Of a stretch of 64,000 bases of DNA, positions 42,999 to 50,313 are shown in pieces; the stretch's first letter is position 1, and the number at the start of each line of letters is the position of its first letter. The notes under the pieces were generated by a model that saw nothing but the letters and a program-made list of their open reading frames with translations, did not search any database and was not told where the DNA came from. A program made the translations under genes and the position numbers. Source of the DNA: Rhodocyclaceae bacterium. GTDB taxonomy: Bacteria > Pseudomonadota > Gammaproteobacteria > Burkholderiales > Rhodocyclaceae. The DNA is taken from contig JAGRGD010000049.1 in assembly GCA_020445665.1 (NCBI GenBank), forward strand, positions 1 through 64,000, read 5' to 3'.

Positions 42999-43895
42999 AT
43001 GAAAAACCCGCTGACCACTAGGACCCTCGCCCTGTGCGGTCTGCTGATGGTCGCCTCCGCTCAGGCCGACGACGAGGCATTGCTTGCCAAATCGCCAGAG
43101 GCGACTGTCACCGTGACCGACCTTCAGGCCGAGCTCGCTACCGTCCCCGCTGATCGCATGAATGCCCTGCGGGCTGAGCCTTCGGTTGCCGCGAGAGTCG
43201 TCGCCGACATCCACTTGCGACGTCGACTTGCGAAGCGCGCAGAGGATGCCGGCCTTCCGGATGACGTCGTGTTGCGTACCCGCTTGAAGCTCTTGCGCGA
43301 GCGTGTTTTGGCAGAAGCCTACCTTCAGGAGATGTCGGAACGGGATATCACGGACGAGGCCGTCTCCAAACTGGCCCAAAGTGAATACCGGGCGCAGCCC
43401 GAGCGTTTCCAGCGCGATCCTGAGGTTCAGGTGCGCCACATTCTGCTCAAGGCTAACGAGTGCGAAGCCGACCGTGGTCTGAGCAAGGCCGAAGACCTTC
43501 GGCAGCGCGTCCTGAACGGCGAAGCTTTCGATGCGCTCGCCATGGAGTTTTCCCAGGATCCCGGGTCCGCCCCGAAAGGCGGTGACCTGGGCTACGTACC
43601 CCGCGGCCGGACCGTCAAGCCGTTCGAGGACGCGGCGTTTGCTCTGGAATCGCCCGGAGATGTGTCGGAGGTTGTCGAAAGCCAGTTCGGCTTCCATATC
43701 ATCCAGCTGGAGGCGAAACGCTCGGCAGGTTTGATCCCGTATCCGGAGGTCCAGGCCGGACTCGAGCAGGAAATCGAGGCTCGCCTTCAGGCGGCGGCAC
43801 GGAAGAAGCTGCTTGAAGAGGCTCTCGCCAGCGATACGCCGGAGTACGAGAACGAGCGTATTTCCGCCACGATTGACCGCCTCGCTAAGCCCTGA
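42999..43895 (+). CDS. Periplasmic parvulin-type peptidyl-prolyl isomerase
   Basis: This 298-residue PpiC/PrsA-like foldase has a Sec signal ending in ASAQA, an N-terminal helical chaperone region (about 40-140), and a parvulin domain (about 140-240) with VQVRHILLKA, FSQDPGSAPKGGDLGYVPRG and FGFHIIQLE, the catalytic and binding blocks of the family. It would assist folding of exported proteins in the periplasm, plausibly of the abundant protein encoded upstream. An ATG at 42990 is also in frame. The terminator just before it suggests that it depends on read-through or its own weak promoter. Confidence 0.88.
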   Translation: MKNPLTTRTLALCGLLMVASAQADDEALLAKSPEATVTVTDLQAELATVPADRMNALRAEPSVAARVVADIHLRRRLAKRAEDAGLPDDVVLRTRLKLLRERVLAEAYLQEMSERDITDEAVSKLAQSEYRAQPERFQRDPEVQVRHILLKANECEADRGLSKAEDLRQRVLNGEAFDALAMEFSQDPGSAPKGGDLGYVPRGRTVKPFEDAAFALESPGDVSEVVESQFGFHIIQLEAKRSAGLIPYPEVQAGLEQEIEARLQAAARKKLLEEALASDTPEYENERISATIDRLAKP

Positions 43896-44014
43896 GGATC
43901 GGAGGCTGTGCGGCATCCATTCGCGACCAGGACAGTTGCTGCGCGCACTTGCATGCCGGGGCGCCAGCGTACCCGGGCAAGTGATCGCGCCAGACCGGTA
44001 ACTGGACCGCAACC

Positions 44015-44803
44015 ATGATCTCCCGGTCTCGAGCGAGTCCGTCCCTGCGGCTGTTTCGCGAGTTCCTCCTCCGAGAGATCAGCAGTCGCTATGTGGGTAG
44101 CGTCTTCGGGGGCGTCTGGGCCTTGATCCAGCCCCTGTTCCAACTGGCGATCTATAGCTTCGTCTTCCGCGTGATCTTTGCCGTTCGATTCCCGGAACTG
44201 CAGCAGCATAGCTTTACGACCTTCGTTGCCTGTGCCCTGTGGCCCTGGATGGCCTTTCAGGAGGGCCTGCAGCGCGGCACCCACGCCATCTCCGGCAACG
44301 CCAGCCTGATCAAGAAGGTGGCGTTTCGCCGCGAGTTGCTCGTACTCGCCGCCGTCTCGAGCATTTTCCTTGTGCATCTGACGGGCTTCGTGGTGGTGTT
44401 GCTGGGGCTGACCGCGATCGGGGAGCCGATTCGCCTGTCGGGCCTGCCGGTGGCTCTGCTCGGGTGGCTCGTCATGTTCGTCTTCAGTTGCGGCCTGGCC
44501 TTCCTGACTTCCTCACTTCAGGTGTTCCTCAAGGACGTGGAGCATGTTCTGGCGCCGGTGCTGATGGTGATGTTCTACGCCACGCCGGTCCTCTATCCGC
44601 TGTCGCGTGTGCCGGAGCCCTATTCGATCGCGATGGCGCTCAATCCTGCCGCGCACGTTCTTGAGCCCATACGCGGTGCGCTGATGCGTGGCGAGTGGGC
44701 CGTGCTGGAATTGCTGGCGATGCTTGCTGCGGCCTTTGCTGTTGCTGCGCTGTGCAAGTTGGTCTTCAATCGACTCTCGCCCCATTTCGAGGATTTCGCC
44801 TAA
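44015..44803 (+). CDS. wzm: ABC-2 type polysaccharide export permease (second exporter)
   Basis: This 262-residue inner-membrane protein has about six helices. It begins with RLFREFLLREISSRYVGSVFGGVWALIQPLFQL, the RYxxSxxGxxW entry motif of Wzm proteins, and has YATPVLYPLSRVPEP and LNPAAHVLEPIRGALM near the end. It forms the translocation channel for a lipid-linked O-polysaccharide. ATG 44015; the wzt gene starts two bases after its stop. It is unlike the first permease (16375) in length and sequence. Confidence 0.93.
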   Translation: MISRSRASPSLRLFREFLLREISSRYVGSVFGGVWALIQPLFQLAIYSFVFRVIFAVRFPELQQHSFTTFVACALWPWMAFQEGLQRGTHAISGNASLIKKVAFRRELLVLAAVSSIFLVHLTGFVVVLLGLTAIGEPIRLSGLPVALLGWLVMFVFSCGLAFLTSSLQVFLKDVEHVLAPVLMVMFYATPVLYPLSRVPEPYSIAMALNPAAHVLEPIRGALMRGEWAVLELLAMLAAAFAVAALCKLVFNRLSPHFEDFA

Positions 44804-44805
44804 GC

Positions 44806-46083
44806 ATGCCCGGCCCGAGCAAGGACGTACTGGTGGCGGTTCAAGGGGTGTCGAAGGTCTATCCGATTGCCGTGACACCTCGGGAACGAAGCAAGACGCT
44901 GGTCGCGCTACTTCGTGGCAGGCCCGCGCCAAAGCAGTTTCATGCCTTGCGTGACATCGATCTGGAGGTCCGGCGAGGGGAATCGCTGGGGCTCATCGGT
45001 GTCAATGGCGCCGGCAAGTCGACGCTGCTCAAGGTCATTGCCGGAGTCGTCAAGCCAACCTCGGGAACGATTCAGGTGGCCGGTCGCATCAGTGCCCTGC
45101 TCGAACTTGGCGCGGGCTTCCATCCCCAGTACACCGGGCGCCAGAATGTCCGGTTGGCCACAGCGCTGCTCGGGCTCTCGGCGGCCCAGAGTGATGCGAA
45201 GCTGGATCAGATCCTCTCTTTCGCCGATATCGGGCAGCATATCGACCAGCCGATCAAGCAGTATTCCTCGGGGATGGTCGTGCGCCTTGGCTTCGCCATC
45301 GCGACAGCCGTGCGCCCCGATCTGTTGATTACCGACGAAGTCCTGGCGGTTGGCGATGAGTCCTTCCAGCGCAAGTGCGTCGAGTGGATGAAGTCGTACC
45401 TCGACGATGGCGGTACGCTCCTGTTGTGCGCCCACAGCATGTTCCAGGTACAGAAACTGTGTCGGCGGGCGCTCTGGATCGATGGCGGCGCCATCCGCGC
45501 GGGTGGCCCCGCGATGCAGGTGACGCAGGACTATCTGGCCTGGCACGACACCCTCGCAGCGCAGTCCGAGAAGCAGGCGCGGCCGCAGGAAAAGGCGGGC
45601 AGCTACGCGATCGCCGAATTGCGGGTCAATGGCCACACGCCCGGCGGGAGTGCAGTGGCTGAATTGGGCGGTACGCTAAGGATCGAGGGCGCCGTCTTCT
45701 CCCCCGATGGTCGGGCGCCCGTGGTGGCGATCGGCTGTGTGCGCCTTGGCGGTGCCGCGATCTATGGACTGGCCTCCGATATGGACGGCCACACCCTCGA
45801 GCGCCTGGGCACGGACCAGTTCCACTTCTGCCTCGAGTTCGATCCCCTGGAGTTGCTACCGGGTCGATACGAGATCCGCGCCCACGCCATGGATCCGGAA
45901 GGGGTCCGACACTTCGACGAGGTCAAGTGCGATCTTGAAGTACGCGGCGACACGCTGGAGATGGGCTTGTGCCGCATGCGTCACCGGTGGCTTTCCCCCG
46001 GGGCGCTGGCCGGTGTGCCGGCCACAGGGCACGGTCTGGCACCGGATCTGATGTCGCCAGGCTCAGAAGGCGGTGTGCGGTGA
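44806..46083 (+). CDS. wzt: Wzt ABC exporter ATPase with carbohydrate-binding domain
   Basis: This 425-residue ATPase has all canonical motifs: Walker A GVNGAGKST at 65-73, the GAGFHPQYTGRQN loop (about 103-114), signature QYSSGMVVRLG (YSSGM, 153-157), Walker B LLITDE (173-178) and H-loop CAHS (His210). The C-terminal extension (about 270-405) is the beta-sandwich that in E. coli O9a/O8 Wzt binds the modified non-reducing end of the glycan. Such domains imply that a terminal modification, for example methylation, marks chains for export. I start at ATG 44806; the frame is open further upstream but overlaps wzm. Confidence 0.94.
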   Translation: MPGPSKDVLVAVQGVSKVYPIAVTPRERSKTLVALLRGRPAPKQFHALRDIDLEVRRGESLGLIGVNGAGKSTLLKVIAGVVKPTSGTIQVAGRISALLELGAGFHPQYTGRQNVRLATALLGLSAAQSDAKLDQILSFADIGQHIDQPIKQYSSGMVVRLGFAIATAVRPDLLITDEVLAVGDESFQRKCVEWMKSYLDDGGTLLLCAHSMFQVQKLCRRALWIDGGAIRAGGPAMQVTQDYLAWHDTLAAQSEKQARPQEKAGSYAIAELRVNGHTPGGSAVAELGGTLRIEGAVFSPDGRAPVVAIGCVRLGGAAIYGLASDMDGHTLERLGTDQFHFCLEFDPLELLPGRYEIRAHAMDPEGVRHFDEVKCDLEVRGDTLEMGLCRMRHRWLSPGALAGVPATGHGLAPDLMSPGSEGGVR

Positions 46084-46709
46084 CGGGCCGGCAACACGAG
46101 CACGTCGGCTGGCCGGTGTATCGGGAGGGATTGCCCGGCATCGATCGCGTCGGCCAGCGGTTCCGGGCTGGTGCCGATGTTTCAGTCTTCAGGACCGGCA
46201 ATGTGCACGGTGGTGCTGGCATCTTCATTGGCGACGATGTCATGCTGTTCGACCGCGTGCGCCTGCTCCTCGGCGATGCTGACACGCGCCTCACGATCGG
46301 CGACCGGGTGGGCGTGAATGTCGAAGCCTATCTTTCGGGAGAGGGGGGACTCGAGATTGGGGACGATGTGCTGATCGGCGCACGAGCCATGCTGCTGTCG
46401 GCGGGGCATGGGATCGACGGCGGGGCACTCGAGATCTCCCGCAACCCGATTGTAGGTGCGCCGATTCGTGTGGGTCGCGGCGCCTGGATCGGTGCCGGAT
46501 CGATTGTGCTCCCCGGGGTCAGCATCGGCGACGGCGCCGTGATTGGCGCCGGTAGCGTTGTGACTCTGGACGTGGCCGAACTCTGTATCGCGGTCGGGAA
46601 CCCGGCCCGAACGATTCGGCGGCGGAGCCTGCATGGCGAGTCGTCTGGCGCGCCCTCAGCGCACGAGCATTGGCTCAAGCGTCTGTTGCGCGGGATGGGA
46701 ATCCGTTGA
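46080..46709 (+). CDS. Hexapeptide-repeat acyltransferase (WbbJ/maltose-acetyltransferase type)
   Basis: This 209-residue left-handed beta-helix protein shows the repeated [LIV]-G-x-x-x hexads GAGIFIGDDVML, LTIGDRVGVNVEAY, GLEIGDDVLIGARAM and PIRVGRGAWIGAGSIVLPGVSIGDGAVIGAGSVV (in separate stretches). A catalytic His is seen in LSAGHGID. It transfers acetyl (or a similar acyl) from CoA to a sugar hydroxyl in the cytosol. The start is GTG 46080, overlapping the wzt stop, and it is directly coupled to the next gene. Confidence 0.88.
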   Translation: MTGRQHEHVGWPVYREGLPGIDRVGQRFRAGADVSVFRTGNVHGGAGIFIGDDVMLFDRVRLLLGDADTRLTIGDRVGVNVEAYLSGEGGLEIGDDVLIGARAMLLSAGHGIDGGALEISRNPIVGAPIRVGRGAWIGAGSIVLPGVSIGDGAVIGAGSVVTLDVAELCIAVGNPARTIRRRSLHGESSGAPSAHEHWLKRLLRGMGIR

Positions 46710-47980
46710 GCAAGCCATTTCTCGAGTCTGTCTACGTTGGCCCGCCGGATCGATTCCCGGAGTCAGGCTGCGAGGATGCCTTCCTGATCGACTTCGCGCA
46801 GGACCTGGGAGACAAGGACATTCGCGTGGAGTCCGTGAACGGGCGCGACTGCCATTGGGTGTCCCGCCGCTGGCAGGACATTTCCGACGACTTCGGACAG
46901 CAGTTGCTCAATCGGCCATTTGCGGCCCGCCTCCTGGGTCGTGCGCCCTCACGGGTGGTGGTCGGCGGGGTCAGCGGCGCGTCTCTCGATCTCGCCAAGC
47001 TGGCGGCCTTGTTTGGCGCTGAGGTGCGCTTGGGCGCCTGCCCGACGTTGAAGCCGGGCAGCCGCAGTGCCCGATGGCTTGAGGAGGTGGAGCGCCTTTG
47101 CGGGCCTTCACCCCAGCCGCCCGAGGACGACTCGTCTGCCGCAGGCTACGAGCACTATGCCTTCAGCCAGCGGGATCACGCTCTGCTCTATGAGATGCAG
47201 CGGCCTCTTGTGCGCCATTTCCACGGCTGTCGCTCGGTACTCGATGTCGGCTGCGGCACGGGGCTGTTTCTAGAGGCGCTGCATCGCGAGGGCATTGCCG
47301 CCACCGGCGTCGAGCGAAACGCGCTGTCGGCCCGCTATGCCCAGACCCTCGGCCATGAAGTGATCCAGTCCGGCGCCTTCGAATTCCTGACGGAAACCGG
47401 GCGACGGTTCGATGGGGTCTATTGCTCCCATTTCGTCGAGCACCTGCCGATCGAAGCGGTAGAGCAGCTTGTCAGCCAGATCTCCGGTGTCCTGTCTCCC
47501 GGCGGATGCGCCGTATTCGCCTTTCCGGACCCCGAGTCGATACGCAGCCAGTTGCTCGGTTTCTGGCGCGACCCCGAGCACGTGCGCTTCTATCATCCCG
47601 ACCTCATCGCGATGATTGGTGCCATGCATGGCCTCGAGTGCGAGTTCCATTCCCATCGGATCCCGGGGCGGCGGATCGTGCCCTTCTCGATGACACCACC
47701 GCCGGAACTGGCGGTGGCAACCTCGACGGCAGAGGCTGGGGAACCGTTCGCGGCCGAGCCGCCGGGGCGGGGCCTGCTGGGCCGATGGCTGCACCGAGCC
47801 GGCCTGGGCGGCGCCCGCATCCGGGCACTGGAGGGCGCAGTGAGTGACCTGGCCCGTCGCCTCGAACGGGCGGAGCGACGCGAGGCCGCGCTGAGGGGAG
47901 CGGTCGCCCAGTTGTGGGACGTCAATCAGACCTGGGCCTGGGACGACAATGCCGTGCTGCGCCTTCGCAAGCCCGGCTGA
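46706..47980 (+). CDS. Methyltransferase with C-terminal coiled coil
   Basis: This 424-residue protein has an N-terminal region of unknown type (1-150) and a class I SAM methyltransferase (about 155-310) with VLDVGCGTGLFLEAL, a DGVYCSHFVEHL strand and LSPGGCAVFAFPDP. A short coiled coil lies near the C-terminus (about 355-405, RALEGAVSDLARRLERAERR). The start is TTG 46706, overlapping the previous stop; an ATG at 46670 would overlap by 40 bases. It lies directly in the wzm-wzt operon, so it may modify the growing chain end and set its length, as WbdD does. No kinase domain is seen. Confidence 0.78.
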   Translation: MSKPFLESVYVGPPDRFPESGCEDAFLIDFAQDLGDKDIRVESVNGRDCHWVSRRWQDISDDFGQQLLNRPFAARLLGRAPSRVVVGGVSGASLDLAKLAALFGAEVRLGACPTLKPGSRSARWLEEVERLCGPSPQPPEDDSSAAGYEHYAFSQRDHALLYEMQRPLVRHFHGCRSVLDVGCGTGLFLEALHREGIAATGVERNALSARYAQTLGHEVIQSGAFEFLTETGRRFDGVYCSHFVEHLPIEAVEQLVSQISGVLSPGGCAVFAFPDPESIRSQLLGFWRDPEHVRFYHPDLIAMIGAMHGLECEFHSHRIPGRRIVPFSMTPPPELAVATSTAEAGEPFAAEPPGRGLLGRWLHRAGLGGARIRALEGAVSDLARRLERAERREAALRGAVAQLWDVNQTWAWDDNAVLRLRKPG

Positions 47981-47993
47981 GTCCCACCCCGCA

Positions 47994-48800
47994 TCACCCG
48001 TTGTCGCGCAACGAATTCAGCAAGGCTGCAAACTGTTCCGGAGATCGCCAATGGTCGCCGCAGACCACGCGGGGAATCCGCCATGGGTCGGTCGTTGGCG
48101 CAACGGCACAGCCCTCGGTCGTGAAGGCCCCGAGCAAGCCCAGCCGCGACGCTGCCTCGGGCAGATACTGAGTCGCCACAAACGGCGGCACATCGCCGTA
48201 CGGATAGGCGAACAGGGCTGGCGGCGATCCCACGGCCCGGGCGATATAGTCCTGCGCCTGGTCGATCTCCCACGCCGCCGCCTGCGCGTTGGCAATCGGG
48301 AGGAAGGAGCCCCGACCATCCGCGCCGGGCGCGAATCCGGGCATCACGCCGTGGTTGTGATCCCAGCTGTGATTGCCGATCTCGAACCTCGATGAGGCCA
48401 CCGCGGGCTGCCACCAGTCCTCGCCGAGCATGGGCTCGCCCGACAGCGCTTCATGTTCGAGGCGTTGCCGGCAATCGGGCGAGGCAATGACGAAGCTGGT
48501 TGCCGCCGCGTCGTGGCGCTCGAGACTGTCACGGAACGGCCGCAATTCACCGTGGCTGCCATGCATGAACGGCGAGAAATCCAGACAGGCCCCGTCATCG
48601 AAGGTGATTGCGATGCCCCGGTCCACGTCTGCCCACGGGCGCCGGCCGACCAGCGCCTCCGCGATTTCACGCGCTGTGACGATCGGTAGCCCTGAGCGGC
48701 GTATGGCCGCGAGATCCGAATCCAGCGCGATGAAGTCGTCATCTGCATAGGCCGGTTGGCCAAATCGGTAGCTGTGGTAGCACAAAATCAGGGCGCTCAA
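47994..48800 (-). CDS. Polysaccharide deacetylase (NodB homology)
   Basis: This 268-residue NodB-type enzyme has the first motif TFDDG (Asp68 base and Asp69 metal), the second GNHSWDH (His144 and His148, zinc ligands) and a later RIPRVVCGDHW block. The N-terminal LILCYHSYRFG is typical. It would remove acetyl groups from N-acetylated sugars or act on lipid-linked intermediates; with no signal peptide it appears cytosolic. It is the last gene of an eight-gene minus-strand operon. The upstream acyltransferase overlaps it by 4 bases. It converges on the methyltransferase gene with only 13 bases between stops. Confidence 0.82.
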   Translation of the reverse strand: MSALILCYHSYRFGQPAYADDDFIALDSDLAAIRRSGLPIVTAREIAEALVGRRPWADVDRGIAITFDDGACLDFSPFMHGSHGELRPFRDSLERHDAAATSFVIASPDCRQRLEHEALSGEPMLGEDWWQPAVASSRFEIGNHSWDHNHGVMPGFAPGADGRGSFLPIANAQAAAWEIDQAQDYIARAVGSPPALFAYPYGDVPPFVATQYLPEAASRLGLLGAFTTEGCAVAPTTDPWRIPRVVCGDHWRSPEQFAALLNSLRDNG

Positions 48801-49753
48801 GGGACCTCCGATCTCGCTGGCACCGGGCTGCGGGCCTCGAATGCCTTTTCCGGGCTAGGCCAGGACCAGGCATGCCACGGCGCGGCGTCGTCGGTGATGG
48901 CGCCGCACAGGAACCGGCTGACCTCATCGAACGGGTCGGCCGAAGCCCCGTGAGCGAGCACCCGGGTGACGAGCTCGAGCGGGCCGCCGGGTGTGCGCTC
49001 ACGCACGTAGAAAGCCAGGATCGGCACCTGTCTCTGGGCTGCCAGGGCAATGAGGCCGGTCGGAAGACTGATTTCCCGGCCGAGCAGGTCGGCGCGGCGT
49101 CGATACTTCGGCGAGACCCCCGGTACGTCCAGCATGCCGACGATCGACTGCCCCTGCGTCAGCAGCGTTGCCAGCTGGTCGAAGGCATTGCTGGCATAGG
49201 TTACCGATGCCGTGCCGAGGCGGGAGGCGACGAAATTGCGCGCGCTCTCGAATAGAAAGAGCAGCGGGCGACCGGGGTAATCTTCGCGCCTCATCGGAAT
49301 CGACAGGAAGCTGGCGCGCACTCCGAGAGACTTGAGCATGCGCAGGCTCCAGAGACCTGGTCCGTAGTGCAGCGTGATGCCGACGAAGGGCGCTTTGGGG
49401 ACCGGGTCGCCGCAAACCGTGACACTGCGTGAAAGGGTCGGTTCAGAGCTGAACCAGGCCCGTAGCGCGTCGGTGCGATCACGCAGCTCGAGTCGTCGGT
49501 GTCGCCACAGCCAGTCGTTCTCCGGCGTCGCGCCCGACCAGTTACGCATTGCCGCCGATGTTTGGGACAAGGGCACCTCGAACCACCAGTCGGCCTTGGC
49601 CAGGCGCCGATGTACGCGGTGGGCCAGGGGCCCTGTCATGAGCGCGCAGAGCACCGGTGTCAGGATCAGCACGACCAGGTCGCGCAGACTCTGGCGTAGC
49701 AAGCGCCAGACCCTAGCGCGGCCAGAGCTCAAGATAGATGCTGGCACTCTCAT
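48797..49753 (-). CDS. LpxL/HtrB-like lipid acyltransferase family protein, atypical motif
   Basis: This 318-residue protein has an N-terminal membrane segment (about 22-45) and the core of the LpxL/LABLAT lysophospholipid acyltransferase family (about 120-290). In that family an HX4(D/E) pair is catalytic; here the block is GITLHYGPGLWSLRML, with His but Leu where the acidic residue is expected. SIVGMLDVPG and ILAFYVRER are the later glycine-rich and beta blocks. It may acylate a lipid acceptor in an unusual way, or be non-catalytic. ATG 49753 overlaps the upstream gene by 41 bases; a TTG at 49702 is an alternative start. Confidence 0.68.
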   Translation of the reverse strand: MRVPASILSSGRARVWRLLRQSLRDLVVLILTPVLCALMTGPLAHRVHRRLAKADWWFEVPLSQTSAAMRNWSGATPENDWLWRHRRLELRDRTDALRAWFSSEPTLSRSVTVCGDPVPKAPFVGITLHYGPGLWSLRMLKSLGVRASFLSIPMRREDYPGRPLLFLFESARNFVASRLGTASVTYASNAFDQLATLLTQGQSIVGMLDVPGVSPKYRRRADLLGREISLPTGLIALAAQRQVPILAFYVRERTPGGPLELVTRVLAHGASADPFDEVSRFLCGAITDDAAPWHAWSWPSPEKAFEARSPVPARSEVP

Positions 49754-50258
49754 CGGGTTTGCGCAGGTCGAGACCGCGGAATTCGGGGCGCTGCGACTCG
49801 CCGAAAGTCACTTCGCGAACCTCGAAGCCGGCAGGTTCTGCAATCGCCGTAAAGGTTTCCAGGTCGTACATGAACGGACCGACCAGGCGGAAGCCGCGGT
49901 TGATCACCTCTCCGGGCGTCTCGAGGGTCAGGGGCAGGCCGACGTGATTCTTCCAGGTGTCGATCAGCCACTGGGGATCCTCGAAGTATGCCTTGAGGAA
50001 CTTGCGCAGGTTCGGCATCAGGACCCGCACCGCGCCACCCGGGGCCAGCACCCGCGCGCACTCCTTGAGGAACGCCGCGCAGTCCTCAAGTGGGATCTGG
50101 GTCACGACCTCTTCGCAGAGGATCAACTCGACGCTGTCGTCCGGAAGGGGGAGTGGCTGGGTGATGTCGGCGAGAATGTCCGGCGAGCAGGCCGGGTCGA
50201 TGTCGAGACGTGTCCATCCCGGGTGGTGACGGTCACCCGAACCGATGCTCAGTTTCAT
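49713..50258 (-). CDS. Class I SAM-dependent methyltransferase
   Basis: This 181-residue methyltransferase opens with LSIGSGDRHHPGW (motif I in short form) and TRLDIDPACSPD, has LILCEEVVTQIPL and a LAPGGAVRVLMPN post-motif, then ITQP. It is of the short O-antigen type. I start at ATG 50258; a GTG at 50267 in frame with GGAG three bases upstream would add three residues. Acceptor unknown. It lies between the HAD protein and the acyltransferase in the minus-strand operon. Confidence 0.83.
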   Translation of the reverse strand: MKLSIGSGDRHHPGWTRLDIDPACSPDILADITQPLPLPDDSVELILCEEVVTQIPLEDCAAFLKECARVLAPGGAVRVLMPNLRKFLKAYFEDPQWLIDTWKNHVGLPLTLETPGEVINRGFRLVGPFMYDLETFTAIAEPAGFEVREVTFGESQRPEFRGLDLRKPDESASIYLELWPR

Positions 50259-50313
50259 GTTTGGCACAGCTCCGAAGTTGGTCTGGCGGCCGACGCCGAG
50301 GGGAAGGGTGCGG

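Noticed and set aside
47981..47993. Thirteen-base gap between convergent operons, considered as a shared terminator.
   Set aside because: Too short and without inverted repeat or T-run.
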